From assembly GCA_943788695.1 (NCBI GenBank), contig CALSRG010000002.1, positions 1 to 64,000 on the forward strand: 64,000 bases of DNA. The letters are read 5' to 3'. Both the position numbers and the translations under genes were made by a program. Under the pieces are notes generated by a model. It was not told the DNA's origin and searched no databases. It saw nothing but the letters and a program-made list of their open reading frames with translations. Origin of the DNA: an uncultured Flavobacteriaceae bacterium. Lineage in GTDB: Bacteria > Bacteroidota > Bacteroidia > Flavobacteriales > Flavobacteriaceae. Positions 8,694 through 17,841 of the stretch are shown here, piece after piece. Positions within the stretch are counted from its first letter, which is position 1; the number at the start of each line of letters is the position of its first letter.

Positions 8694-9263
8694 TTAAGAC
8701 AGGTATGAAATTAACTTCTTCATCGCTTGACCACGATGACTGATTTCGTTTTTAATGGTTTTTGACAAGGCTGCAAAGGAGGCTAAATAGCCATCAGGAA
8801 TAAAAATTGGATCGTATCCAAAGCCTCCATTTCCAGATTGTTCAAAAGCGATTTGCCCATGACAGCGTCCCGTAAATGTTTTTAATGAATCTTTTGTACG
8901 AAGCGCGATAACTGTTTCAAAATAAGCCTTTCGAGGCTTGTCGTTTCCTAGTTTATTTAAAAGTTTTGTCATGTTGTCGGAGGCATTTCGCTGAGGTCCT
9001 GCATAACGTGCTGAAAAAACACCTGGCTCACCATTCAACGAGGGGACAATCAAGCCAGTATCTTCCGAAAAGCATAAAACCCCCAGTTTGTCGAATACAA
9101 AATTGGCTTTTTGAATGGCGTTTCCTTCAATGGTGTTTTGCGTCTCTGGAATATCTTCCTCAAAGTTAAAATCGGTTAACCCTAAAACACTGAAGTCCTG
9201 GGGCAATATGCTTTGAACTTCTTCAATTTTATTTAAATTTTGAGTAGCGAAAAGTATTTTCAT
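8694..9263 (-). CDS. rdgB: non-canonical purine NTP diphosphatase (RdgB/HAM1 family)
   Basis: A 189-residue nucleotide house-cleaning enzyme that hydrolyses dITP, XTP and related NTPs to monophosphates. The N-terminus LFATQNLNKIEEVQSILP matches the (S/T)xN-x2-K nucleotide-binding motif. The metal and active-site region SEDTGLIVPSLNGEPGVFSARYAG (parts of about 68-91) and the C-terminal GFGYDPIF and SHRGQA motifs are present. Length is standard. It is transcribed divergently from the SIMPL gene. Confidence 0.94.
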   Translation of the reverse strand: MKILFATQNLNKIEEVQSILPQDFSVLGLTDFNFEEDIPETQNTIEGNAIQKANFVFDKLGVLCFSEDTGLIVPSLNGEPGVFSARYAGPQRNASDNMTKLLNKLGNDKPRKAYFETVIALRTKDSLKTFTGRCHGQIAFEQSGNGGFGYDPIFIPDGYLASFAALSKTIKNEISHRGQAMKKLISYLS

Positions 9264-9287
9264 AGGGTTTAAAGATAAAATTTTTAA

Positions 9288-9295
9288 TACATTTG
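9288..9295 (+). promoter_or_regulatory. -7 promoter element for the SIMPL gene
   Basis: TACATTTG matches the TAnnTTTG -7 box, 21 bases before the ATG at 9317. No clear -33 TTG is present at the usual distance. Confidence 0.4.
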
Positions 9296-9316
9296 ATGCG
9301 CTATAACCTATGACTT

Positions 9317-10048
9317 ATGAAAACCACCCACGCTATTCTTGTTTTTTCTGTAGTCCTTTTATTGTCTGCTTTCATCCTAGGAGATGCTTATAAAAACAGA
9401 AATCAACGTTCTGGAAACATTACCGTAACTGGATTGTCAGAAAAGAATTTCACATCCGATTTAATCGTTTGGGATGCTACTTTTTCTGCCGATAATTCAA
9501 ATCTTCAATTAGCTTTTGAAGAATTGAATAAAAGCAAAAGTGAAATTCAGAAATATTTAATTTCTAAGGGCATCGAAAAGGAATTATTTTTGTTTAGCGC
9601 TTTAAGTACTAACGAATTAACCGATCCCATATATGGACCAAATGGTGACTATCAAGGCAGAAAATTTGTGGGGTATGAATTGAATCAACGGGTACAAATA
9701 TCTTCAAATGATGTGTCAAAAGTTGAAATTATTTCACGAGAGATAACAGAATTGCTAAACGTTGGTGTCCAATTATATAGTAGTGAGCCTCGTTATTATT
9801 ACACAAAACTGGATGACCTTAAAATTGATATGATTTCTATCGCTACCGAGAATGCGAGACTAAGAGCAGAGACCATTTCCGAAAATGCTGGATCCAGTTT
9901 GGGTGATTTAATTGATGGTAAAATGGGTATTTTTCAAATTATTGGACAATATTCTGATGAGGATTACTCCTGGGGTGGGACCTACAATACAAGTTCAAAG
10001 GAGAAAACCGCTTCGATAACAATGAAGTTGATTTATCAAGTCAACTAA
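9317..10048 (+). CDS. SIMPL domain-containing exported protein
   Basis: A 243-residue protein with an N-terminal hydrophobic segment (about 7-22) acting as signal or anchor, then a SIMPL (DUF541/YggE-like) domain filling the rest. Recognisable parts are GNITVTGLSEKNFTSDLIVW (start of domain) and the C-terminal KEKTASITMKLIYQV. Members are periplasmic or surface proteins of unclear biochemical role, some linked to oxidative stress or to BP26-type channel assemblies. The stop codon directly abuts the convergent rlmH gene. Confidence 0.85.
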   Translation: MKTTHAILVFSVVLLLSAFILGDAYKNRNQRSGNITVTGLSEKNFTSDLIVWDATFSADNSNLQLAFEELNKSKSEIQKYLISKGIEKELFLFSALSTNELTDPIYGPNGDYQGRKFVGYELNQRVQISSNDVSKVEIISREITELLNVGVQLYSSEPRYYYTKLDDLKIDMISIATENARLRAETISENAGSSLGDLIDGKMGIFQIIGQYSDEDYSWGGTYNTSSKEKTASITMKLIYQVN

Positions 10049-10522
10049 TTATTCATGGTGGTATGGCAAATGGTTGATGATGGTCAATCCGCGGTAAAGT
10101 TGTTCAACGAAGAGTAGCCTCACCATTTGATGAGATAGTGTCATCTTTGATAATGACAATTGTTGAGGTACGGCTTTATAGACGGCTTCCGAAAACCCAT
10201 AAGCACCTCCAATGACAAAACATAAATGCTTTTGTCCAGAATTAAATTCCTTTTGCAGTTTATCGGCAAACCCTACAGATCGTAATTGTTGACCACCATC
10301 ATCTAACAATATCACATTTTGAAAATCTTTCAATACGTGTAGAATCTCTATGCCCTCTGCTAGTTTAATGTCATTTTCATTGAGCTTTTTTGTGTTCTTC
10401 AAACCGTTAAGACACAAAATATCAAATTTGACAAAATGACCAATTCGTTTTTCATAATCCTTTATAAGGGCCTCCATCTCATTTGAAGTGGTTTTCCCTA
10501 CAACCAACAGCGTTATTTTCAT
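10049..10522 (-). CDS. rlmH: 23S rRNA (pseudouridine(1915)-N(3))-methyltransferase RlmH
   Basis: A 157-residue SPOUT-fold methyltransferase that modifies pseudouridine 1915 in helix 69 of 23S rRNA using S-adenosylmethionine. The knotted C-terminal half shows the classic signature: CFVIGGAYGFSEAV (about 101-114), then LSLSKMTLSHQMVRLLFVEQ and the terminal NHLPYHHE. Length and end are those of RlmH. It has its own transcription unit, divergent from nadC with 91 bp between the starts. Confidence 0.96.
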   Translation of the reverse strand: MKITLLVVGKTTSNEMEALIKDYEKRIGHFVKFDILCLNGLKNTKKLNENDIKLAEGIEILHVLKDFQNVILLDDGGQQLRSVGFADKLQKEFNSGQKHLCFVIGGAYGFSEAVYKAVPQQLSLSKMTLSHQMVRLLFVEQLYRGLTIINHLPYHHE

Positions 10523-10613
10523 TTGTCAAAAGTAATACATATCAGGATCTCTTGACTGCTTTTGAAATAAATCGAAAATCAATTAGTAATTTCGTGAAGT
10601 AATCAAGAACATT

Positions 10614-11465
10614 TTGAAAACTCAATTTGAATTAGATTTAGAACAGATCATCAAGATTGGCTTGTTAGAGGATATAGGCTCTGGTGACCACAGTTCTATA
10701 GCTTGTATTCCTCCTGACAGTAAAGGCAAATCAAAGCTTTTGGTCAAAGAAAAAGGGGTTATAGCTGGTGTTGATTTTGCTTTAGCTCTATTTAAACAGG
10801 TTGATTCAAATTTAATAGTTGATGTTCATATTCCAGATGGAACCCAAGTGGATATTGGAGATATCGTGTTTGAAGTTTATGGTGCGTCATTGTCACTTCT
10901 GAAAGCAGAACGACTGATGCTTAACAGCATGCAACGTATGAGCGCTATTGCTACTAAAACCAAACACTTTTCCGATTTACTTAGAGGGACGAAAACTAAG
11001 TTGCTCGATACACGCAAAACGACTCCGGGTATCCGCCTATTAGAAAAATGGGCTGTTCGAATAGGAGGAGGGCATAACCATCGATTTGGCTTGTATGACA
11101 TGATCATGTTAAAAGACAATCACATTGACTTCGCCGGAGGTATTGACAACGCCATTTCAAAAACAAAAGATTATTTAAAAGTAAACCAACTCGATTTAGA
11201 TATTATTGTTGAAGTACGAAACTTTGATGAATTATCTCAAGTGCTCAAACACAGTGGGATAAGAAGGATTTTGATTGACAACTTCTCCATTGAAAATACC
11301 TTAAAAGCCGTTTCAATGATTGATGGTCAATGCGAGTCAGAGTCATCTGGAAATATTAATGAAAACACGATAGCTCAATACGCTGCATGTGGGGTTGATT
11401 ATATTTCCACCGGAGCCATTACCCATTCAGTTCAAAATATGGATTTGAGTTTTAAGGCCTTTTGA
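10614..11465 (+). CDS. nadC: nicotinate-nucleotide diphosphorylase (carboxylating)
   Basis: A 283-residue quinolinate phosphoribosyltransferase that makes nicotinate mononucleotide from quinolinate and PRPP, with CO2 release, in de novo NAD synthesis. Motifs include LLEDIGSGDHSS near the start, the substrate-binding LDTRKTTPGIRLLEKWAV (about 124-141), GGHNHRFGL, MLKDNHID and the C-terminal GVDYISTGAITHS. The start is a TTG at 10614; no ATG lies before the conserved N-terminus. One base separates it from the next gene, so nadC, the YihY gene and priA form an operon. Confidence 0.95.
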   Translation: MKTQFELDLEQIIKIGLLEDIGSGDHSSIACIPPDSKGKSKLLVKEKGVIAGVDFALALFKQVDSNLIVDVHIPDGTQVDIGDIVFEVYGASLSLLKAERLMLNSMQRMSAIATKTKHFSDLLRGTKTKLLDTRKTTPGIRLLEKWAVRIGGGHNHRFGLYDMIMLKDNHIDFAGGIDNAISKTKDYLKVNQLDLDIIVEVRNFDELSQVLKHSGIRRILIDNFSIENTLKAVSMIDGQCESESSGNINENTIAQYAACGVDYISTGAITHSVQNMDLSFKAF

Positions 11466-11466
11466 T

Positions 11467-12411
11467 ATGGATAAAAGAATATCTACCAAACTTAAAACAA
11501 TACCAGTTTTGGGGTTGTTTGTTGGCCTTTTGCAAAAAGTCAGACTATCTATGAATAGCAATTGGTCGCTTTATGATTTGTTAGAGTTATATGTCATTGG
11601 AATCGTTAAAGGTGCGCTTTCATCAAGAGCTGGAGCCATTGCATTTAGTTTATTTATGGCCATATTTCCATTACTGATTTTCTTAATAACCCTTCTGCCA
11701 TTTATAGTCCCTTATGTTCCAGTTGATGATTTTGAAATTCAATTTATGGCGTTCATGCAAGCTGCTGTCCCTGGTGATTCTGGAAATTATTTGATAACAG
11801 CCTTTGAAGAAATTCAATCACGAAACAGAAGTGGTCTTTTGTCATGGACCTTTGTTTTAACCATTTTTTTGATCGCAAACGGTGTTAATGCTATTTTGTC
11901 GGCTTTCGAAAACTCATATCATGTTGAACTCACCCGAAACTTTTTTAAACAATACCTGGTTTCTCTTATGTTGGGTCTTTTAATTGCCTTGTTTATCGTT
12001 ATTGCTGCGGTGGCTTATATTTATATTAAGTTTTATACCATTCAGATTCTAAATCGTTTTGACTACAGCGACTCAAATACAACAGCTATTGCAGTTGTAC
12101 AATTGGTAGTGTTTCCTTTAGTCATTTATTTCTTTACATCTTTGATATATTTTTTTGGAACTAAGGAAGGCACCAAGGGTCGTTTTTTCACTCTTGGATC
12201 GGTTATGACCACTATTTTATTTTTGGTTACTTTTTATTTTTTTGGAATTTACATCGATGATTTCAGTTCATACAACAGACTTTATGGCGCGTTAGGAGGG
12301 CTCCTCGCTCTGATGCTTTTTATTTGGCTTAATTCAAATATTTTGCTTTTAGGGTTTGAGTTAAATGCTACAATTCAACGTTTAAAAAGACATTCTAAGG
12401 ATCTTGTATGA
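11467..12411 (+). CDS. YihY/virulence factor BrkB family membrane protein
   Basis: A 314-residue inner-membrane protein with about six membrane helices. The family pattern is clear: SSRAGAIAFSLFMAIFPLLI (about 54-73), a following hydrophobic LLPFIVPYVPV, a central LTIFLIANGVNAILSAF and the terminal GALGGLLALMLFIWLNS. The family was once called RNase BN in error; its real function is not settled. The stop overlaps the priA start (ATGA), so the two are translationally coupled. Confidence 0.9.
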   Translation: MDKRISTKLKTIPVLGLFVGLLQKVRLSMNSNWSLYDLLELYVIGIVKGALSSRAGAIAFSLFMAIFPLLIFLITLLPFIVPYVPVDDFEIQFMAFMQAAVPGDSGNYLITAFEEIQSRNRSGLLSWTFVLTIFLIANGVNAILSAFENSYHVELTRNFFKQYLVSLMLGLLIALFIVIAAVAYIYIKFYTIQILNRFDYSDSNTTAIAVVQLVVFPLVIYFFTSLIYFFGTKEGTKGRFFTLGSVMTTILFLVTFYFFGIYIDDFSSYNRLYGALGGLLALMLFIWLNSNILLLGFELNATIQRLKRHSKDLV

Positions 12412-14852
12412 ATTATATTGATGTAATTCTGCCTTTACCGCTTAACAGTTTTTTCACTTACGAAATCACTGAGGCTGAGTCGAAATTTATTGAACCAGGC
12501 ATGCGAGTTGCCGTCTCATTCGGTAAACATAAAATCTATGCGGCATTAGTGCACAATCTGCATCATAAAAAGCCAGAAAAGTATGATGCCAAGCATATCG
12601 ATCATATTCTGGACGAGGCGCCCATCGTAACCCAAACCCAATTGAAATTGTGGCAATGGGTGTCAGAATATTATCTTTCACCTATTGGTGATGTCATGCG
12701 CGCAGCCATGCCAAATGTCTTTTTACTGCAAAGTGAAACTATTTTGAAACAACACGATTCTTTTGATGGTAATACTGAGGATCTTTCAAATGATGAGTAT
12801 CTCATCGTCGAGGCAATTGAAAGGGTGGGCGAAATCAGTATTAACGAGGTGATACAACTCTTAAATAAAAAGAGTGTTTTGCCAACAGTGTATAAATTAG
12901 TTTCAAAATCAGTTTTAGAAATAGTCGCATCATTTAACGATAAAGTCAAGCCCAAAACAGTAAGATCTGTAGAACTGGCAGATCGTTATCGTGGAGAGGG
13001 TTTGCATCTTGCTTTAAAGCAGTTGTCACGAGCACCTAAGCAAAAGGAGTTATTAATGCGTTATTTTGAGCTGGCTTCAAAAGGCAAGGTTATCGTAACG
13101 GAGCTACTGAAAACTTCTGGGGCATCATCTACGAGCCTAAAAACGTTGATTCATAAAGGTATTTTTTCAGAAAAGGTTTTTGCTGCGGATCGCATATCTC
13201 AAAACAGTACAAATAAGCCATTACAAACTGTTTTAAGTGTCCAACAGGCAAATGCTTATCGATCTTTGGAGGTTGCGTTTGAGTCTCATGATATTTGTTT
13301 ACTTCATGGTGTAACATCTTCAGGCAAGACTGAGCTCTATGTGAAACAAATATCAGCTGTCATAGAGAAAGGACATCAAGCGTTATTCTTAGTTCCTGAA
13401 ATTGCTCTTAGTACACAGTTGGTCGAGAGGTTAGAAGCTTATTTCCCAAATAAAATTGTAGTTTATCATTCGCGATTTAGCGATCAAGAACGCGCGGAAT
13501 TGTGGCAAAAGATTAAGAACAATGATGCTCAAGCCAGGTTAATTATAGGAGCAAGGTCTGCTGTTTTTCTGCCATTTTTTGATTTAAAATGCATTGTAGT
13601 GGATGAAGAACATGAACATTCCTACAAACAATTCGAACCATCACCACGATATCACGCACGCGATACTGCTTTGGTACTTTCAAAATTCTCAAATGCAAAG
13701 ACGCTACTCGGTACGGCAACACCAAGTGTAGAAACATATTATAATGCAACGGTATTAGGCAAATACCCAATTGTGACCATAACGGAAAGACATAACAAAG
13801 TATTACCACCTTCTATTTCATTAATTGATTTAAAGGATCAATATAAAAGAAAGAAAATGACAGGTCACTTTAGTGATGTCTTATTGGGGCGCATGGCTCA
13901 TGCACTAAAAAACAACCAACAAATTATATTGTTTCAAAACAGAAGAGGATTTGCGCCTGTAGTAACTTGTTTAACTTGTGGACACACACCGCATTGCACC
14001 CAATGTGATGTAAGTTTGACTTATCATCAACATAGCAACCAGCTGCGTTGCCATTATTGCGGTTATCACGATGCTGTAACGGCCCACTGCGTTGCTTGCT
14101 CCAGTCCCACCTTGTCCTACAAAGGTTTGGGCACTCAGCAAATTGAGTCAGAAGTTCAGAATTTGTTTCCTAACATTAGTGTAGGGAGGATGGATTTAGA
14201 CACTACACGAGGCAAGCATTCATTTTCGAAAATCATCTCTAATTTTGAACAGCAAAAAATTCAGATTTTGGTTGGCACTCAAATGGTCACCAAGGGCTTA
14301 GATTTTAGAAACGTAGCTTTGGTAGGGGTTTTAAACGCTGATAATTTATTAAATTATCCTGACTTTAGAGCGCACGAAAGGTGTTTTCAAATGTTGCAAC
14401 AAGTTGCTGGACGGGCTGGACGAACCAAAGCACAAGGTGATGTTGTGATTCAAACATTTTTGCCAGATCATCCAATATTGCATCAGGTGGTAGAGGCAAA
14501 TTATCACGATATGTTTGAGCAACAATTGCAGCAACGTAAAACTTATATTTATCCTCCTTTTGGAAGGTTGATTCGCATCACTTTAAAACACAAGAATATA
14601 AACAAAGTCAATGAGGCAGCGCAATGGCTTTATTCATCATATCGTCTTACCTTTGGTGAAATGGTTATTGGTCCAGAATTCCCTCCAATAGCGCGGATAA
14701 GAAATCAATATCATAAAAATATTTTAATTAAACTGGCTGAACCGAATAAAACTAGGGCTGCTAAGAATATCATTAAGAAAACCCACAACAGTTTTGAGAG
14801 TATTGCTCAGTTTAAAGGCGTGAGGCTAATTATTAATGTGGATTGCTATTAA
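12408..14852 (+). CDS. priA: primosomal replication protein N' (PriA helicase)
   Basis: An 814-residue 3'-5' DNA helicase that restarts stalled replication forks. The N-terminal 3'BD/WH region (about 1-230) recognises fork 3' ends. Walker A is HGVTSSGKTELY (about 299-310) and the DEEH box is VVDEEHEHSYKQ (about 396-407). Eight zinc-binding cysteines lie in the CLTCGHTPHCTQC to CVACSSP stretch (about 521-565). Later helicase motifs include LVGTQMVTKGLDF and QVAGRAGR. All expected domains and normal length are present. It is translationally coupled to the upstream YihY gene and overlaps the convergent regulator gene by 4 bp. Confidence 0.96.
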   Translation: MNYIDVILPLPLNSFFTYEITEAESKFIEPGMRVAVSFGKHKIYAALVHNLHHKKPEKYDAKHIDHILDEAPIVTQTQLKLWQWVSEYYLSPIGDVMRAAMPNVFLLQSETILKQHDSFDGNTEDLSNDEYLIVEAIERVGEISINEVIQLLNKKSVLPTVYKLVSKSVLEIVASFNDKVKPKTVRSVELADRYRGEGLHLALKQLSRAPKQKELLMRYFELASKGKVIVTELLKTSGASSTSLKTLIHKGIFSEKVFAADRISQNSTNKPLQTVLSVQQANAYRSLEVAFESHDICLLHGVTSSGKTELYVKQISAVIEKGHQALFLVPEIALSTQLVERLEAYFPNKIVVYHSRFSDQERAELWQKIKNNDAQARLIIGARSAVFLPFFDLKCIVVDEEHEHSYKQFEPSPRYHARDTALVLSKFSNAKTLLGTATPSVETYYNATVLGKYPIVTITERHNKVLPPSISLIDLKDQYKRKKMTGHFSDVLLGRMAHALKNNQQIILFQNRRGFAPVVTCLTCGHTPHCTQCDVSLTYHQHSNQLRCHYCGYHDAVTAHCVACSSPTLSYKGLGTQQIESEVQNLFPNISVGRMDLDTTRGKHSFSKIISNFEQQKIQILVGTQMVTKGLDFRNVALVGVLNADNLLNYPDFRAHERCFQMLQQVAGRAGRTKAQGDVVIQTFLPDHPILHQVVEANYHDMFEQQLQQRKTYIYPPFGRLIRITLKHKNINKVNEAAQWLYSSYRLTFGEMVIGPEFPPIARIRNQYHKNILIKLAEPNKTRAAKNIIKKTHNSFESIAQFKGVRLIINVDCY

Positions 14853-15550
14853 TTGTGGGGCGCTGATAGTGCATGTTCAAGTTCATTTCTTTTGTTTCTA
14901 CTTAAGGGTAATGTGGTCTTCTCGATTTCCACACTCGAGCCGTCATAGCGATCGATCATTCGAAGATTAGTAATGTATGATTTATGAATACGCATAAACT
15001 GTGACGAAGGCAATCGTTCTTCTATGCTTTTCATGGTGGAAAGAACGACATATGAAGTACTGTTAGTAATTACCTTAACGTAGTCACCTAAAGCTTCAAC
15101 CCACTTGATTTCATCTAAATAGACTTTTCTTTTTTTAGCATTACTTTTTACATAAATATACTGTGGGAGGTTTTTAACTGTTTGATGGAGAACGATATAG
15201 GCTTGCAGTGCCTTATCTACCGCTTGGTCGAGTCTTTTTTCAGATAAGGGTTTGATCAAATAATCTACTGCATTATAGTCAAATGCTTTGGATGCAGCGT
15301 CCTTGTTTGAAGAAATGAAAATCACTTGTGGCTTTTGATCCAATTCTGACCAGAATTCAAAACCATTGATAACAGGCATCTCAACAGATAAAAACACCAA
15401 ATCGATATTTTGTCTTGAAAGAGCGTTTTTAGCGACACTTAAACTGTTCGTATGATCTATTAAGTTAAGGTTGGGATGATTGTCGATTAGCGTTAGAAGT
15501 GCAAAACGGTGTAAAGAATTGTCGTCAACAATTAGGCAGTTGAGCGTCAT
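14849..15550 (-). CDS. LytTR-family response regulator with a degenerate receiver
   Basis: A 233-residue transcription regulator. The receiver domain (1-120) keeps the acidic pair Asp9-Asp10 (IVDDN) and Lys100 (LIKP), but the phospho-acceptor Asp of the usual FLDIEMP motif is Ser55 (FLSVEMP, codon TCT). The C-terminal LytTR DNA-binding domain (about 130-228) is well kept (IKWVEALGDYVKV, FMRIHKSYITN). No LytS-type kinase is encoded nearby, so it is an orphan, and with Ser55 it cannot be phosphorylated in the normal way. An 18-bp palindrome lies 43 bp upstream of its start. Confidence 0.9.
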   Translation of the reverse strand: MTLNCLIVDDNSLHRFALLTLIDNHPNLNLIDHTNSLSVAKNALSRQNIDLVFLSVEMPVINGFEFWSELDQKPQVIFISSNKDAASKAFDYNAVDYLIKPLSEKRLDQAVDKALQAYIVLHQTVKNLPQYIYVKSNAKKRKVYLDEIKWVEALGDYVKVITNSTSYVVLSTMKSIEERLPSSQFMRIHKSYITNLRMIDRYDGSSVEIEKTTLPLSRNKRNELEHALSAPHN

Positions 15551-15593
15551 AGAAATGGAGTTTGATGGTGCAAAATAACATTTTCTTAATTAA

Positions 15594-15611
15594 ATTCAAA
15601 ATATTTTGAAT
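15594..15611. repeat. 18-bp perfect palindrome upstream of the LytTR gene
   Basis: ATTCAAAATATTTTGAAT reads the same on both strands. It lies in the 146-bp AT-rich gap between the antiporter and the LytTR regulator. It could be an operator, perhaps for autoregulation, but AT-only palindromes also arise by chance. Confidence 0.4.
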
Positions 15612-15696
15612 ATTCTAAATTTTTACAAAAAATATCAAAAAGAGTCGCTCTAAACTTTTTAGATAAACTCGAAATTATTTCCAAAATATTTAATTG

Positions 15697-16956
15697 TCAA
15701 AGGACTTCATCTTGAAATAAATCAGCATCAAATTTATTAGGAACTGATAATTCCCGACTCGATTTAGATCCCATGGTTCCAAAAATCATAAACAACATAG
15801 AGCTTACTATGACAACAAGCAACAAACGTTCGTCAACGATAGTGTTTTTTGTGACAATAACATTCAAATCCTTAATTTGTAAAAACAACAAAATGCTAAT
15901 TAGACCTCTTGGCGACATATAGACTAAGGTCGAAGGTTTTATTTTTAAAGTGCTTACAGACAAATAGAGATATCTAATTACAAACATAATTCCAAAAATA
16001 AGCAATCCATAAAATAATGGTTCGGGTGATGTAAAATCGCTAATCACTACCGAAAATCCAAAAAACAGAAAAAAGAAAGTCTTTACAATAAAAGTTGATT
16101 CTGCAGTTAGAATATGAAACTCATGAAGTCCTTTTTCGGTTTGACTGAGATTGAGATATCGTTTTAAAAATTTAGGAAGTAAAACATCAACATTACTTAA
16201 GAAAACTCCGAAAATAAAAATGGTCACCAATGCAGGCAAATGAAAATACTTTCCTATCGCATAGACAAGGATAAGCAATGACAAAATCAGGAAAAACTTT
16301 ACATTATGAGTGATGTTTTGTAATAGCTTGAATAATGTATATGTTATTAGTAGCGATATCGCCACCACACCAAGGATTTGTAGAATAAGCGATCCAATAG
16401 ATTCTATACTAATTAAGGGCTGGTTTTTACCAACTTGGTTCACAATGTAATTAAATAACATAATACCCAATATGTCAGAAAAGGTTGACTCATAAATAAC
16501 AAATTCTTTATCTCTTTTAATCAAATTGGCCGCTGAAGGAATTGCAACAGCACTGCTTATAATGGATAGTGGAATTGAGAAGATCACAGCATCATTAATG
16601 CCTATTTTTAATAGCCATTGAAGCAACATACTAATACCGACAACGTTCAAAATTAAAATTATTAACGCCGAAAGAAAACCTTTCAAGATAATGGGGAGTT
16701 TTTCACGATTAATCTCAAGTTCTAGGGCCCCCTCAAGCACAATTAGGATCAAACCAACAGTGCCTAATATTGGTATTAAATCATCAATAAAACCAATATC
16801 CTGATAACCATAAGCCTCCATAAAGCCTCGGATGAGTATGCCAGTGAGCATTAGCAATATCACAGCAGGAAATTTTGTTTTACGTGCAAATGAGTCAAAA
16901 AGATAGGAGAAAATGACCAACAGAGGAAGAACAAATAAAACTGTCAAGGTGTTCAT
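15697..16956 (-). CDS. cation:proton antiporter (Na+(K+)/H+ exchanger type)
   Basis: A 419-residue polytopic protein with about 11-12 membrane helices and no C-terminal TrkA domain. Family marks are the second-helix FPAVILLMLTGILIRG, the VLEGALELE segment, SAVAIPSAANLI (in the place of the usual PPD/DPV helix break) and ESTFSDILGIMLFNYI with the conserved Asp. The frame extends a further 28 codons upstream, but that part is charged and unlike a first helix; MNTLTVLFVLPLLV at 16956 is the better start. Ion choice cannot be told. Confidence 0.85.
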   Translation of the reverse strand: MNTLTVLFVLPLLVIFSYLFDSFARKTKFPAVILLMLTGILIRGFMEAYGYQDIGFIDDLIPILGTVGLILIVLEGALELEINREKLPIILKGFLSALIILILNVVGISMLLQWLLKIGINDAVIFSIPLSIISSAVAIPSAANLIKRDKEFVIYESTFSDILGIMLFNYIVNQVGKNQPLISIESIGSLILQILGVVAISLLITYTLFKLLQNITHNVKFFLILSLLILVYAIGKYFHLPALVTIFIFGVFLSNVDVLLPKFLKRYLNLSQTEKGLHEFHILTAESTFIVKTFFFLFFGFSVVISDFTSPEPLFYGLLIFGIMFVIRYLYLSVSTLKIKPSTLVYMSPRGLISILLFLQIKDLNVIVTKNTIVDERLLLVVIVSSMLFMIFGTMGSKSSRELSVPNKFDADLFQDEVL

Positions 16957-17148
16957 ATATCGCGATTTGAGTTTGTAAAATCTTCTAAATTTATGAAATT
17001 TTAATGTCTTTACTTTCATTTCGATAACTTTGTATCTCAAAATTCCCCGTTCTTAATTTAATCGCCAAGGGTTGAATCAAAGTCTAATTTGCCCTGTCTA
17101 TAACATATTCAACTGGATTTTACAGCTTTATTTAACTGTAAAAATTAT

Positions 17149-17178
17149 TTGTAATACAATAAAAAAACAGTAGTTTTG
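17149..17178 (+). promoter_or_regulatory. rpsF operon promoter
   Basis: TTG (17149-17151), 19 bases, then TAGTTTTG (17171-17178) match the Bacteroidota -33/-7 consensus. The rpsF ATG is 20 bases downstream. Confidence 0.7.
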
Positions 17179-17198
17179 CGCACTTAAAATAATTTTAT

Positions 17199-17537
17199 AT
17201 GAACCATTATGAAACTGTTTTCATCTTGAATCCCGTTTTATCTGAAGACCAGATAAAGGAAACAGTTAAGAAATATGAGGATTTTCTCGTTTCTAAAGGT
17301 GCCAAGATGATTGCCAAAGAAGATTGGGGCTTGCGAAAGCTTGCATACCCAATTCAAAATAAAAAGAGTGGTTTTTACCACCTTTTTGAATTCCAAATCG
17401 ATGGCGAAGCCATCCAAGGATTGGAAGTGGAGTTTAGACGTGATGAACGTTTTATGCGCTATCTTACCGTCAAACTAGATAAGCATGCTGTGGCTTGGGC
17501 CGAGAAAAGACGCGTGCGTAACAATCAAAAAGCTTAA
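17199..17537 (+). CDS. rpsF: 30S ribosomal protein bS6
   Basis: A 112-residue small-subunit protein that binds 16S rRNA beside bS18. The N-terminal [12 protein letters not shown] and the [20 protein letters not shown] core are diagnostic. It is the first gene of the rpsF-rpsR-rplI operon, 2 bp before rpsR, under the promoter at 17149-17178. The priB/ssb gene found between rpsF and rpsR in many proteobacteria and firmicutes is absent. Confidence 0.97.
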   Translation: MNHYETVFILNPVLSEDQIKETVKKYEDFLVSKGAKMIAKEDWGLRKLAYPIQNKKSGFYHLFEFQIDGEAIQGLEVEFRRDERFMRYLTVKLDKHAVAWAEKRRVRNNQKA

Positions 17538-17539
17538 CT

Positions 17540-17836
17540 ATGGCAACATTAGAACAACAAGCAGGAAGTAGAAAAGACGGAGAGGTTAGATATCTAACAC
17601 CGTTAAATATTGATACTAACAAAGCAAAAAAATACTGTCGTTTTAAAAAAGCTGGTATTAAATATATCGACTACAAAGACGGGGATTATTTATTGAATTT
17701 TGTTAATGAGCAGGGCAAACTTTTGCCACGTCGCTTAACTGGAACGTCACTTAAATATCAACGTAAAGTATCTGTCGCTGTTAAACGTGCACGTCATTTG
17801 GCTTTAATGCCTTACGTTGTAGATCTTTTAAAATAA
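17540..17836 (+). CDS. rpsR: 30S ribosomal protein bS18
   Basis: A 98-residue protein that forms a heterodimer with bS6 on the platform of the 30S subunit. The conserved core is [18 protein letters not shown] followed by [17 protein letters not shown]. It has an N-terminal extension of about 25 residues, usual in Bacteroidota. A single Cys is left in the KYCRFKK segment. It lies 2 bp after rpsF and 5 bp before rplI. Confidence 0.97.
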   Translation: MATLEQQAGSRKDGEVRYLTPLNIDTNKAKKYCRFKKAGIKYIDYKDGDYLLNFVNEQGKLLPRRLTGTSLKYQRKVSVAVKRARHLALMPYVVDLLK

Positions 17837-17841
17837 TTGCT

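Noticed and set aside
16957..17040. 28-codon N-terminal extension of the antiporter
   Set aside because: Charged, no membrane character; the internal ATG at 16956 begins a normal first helix.
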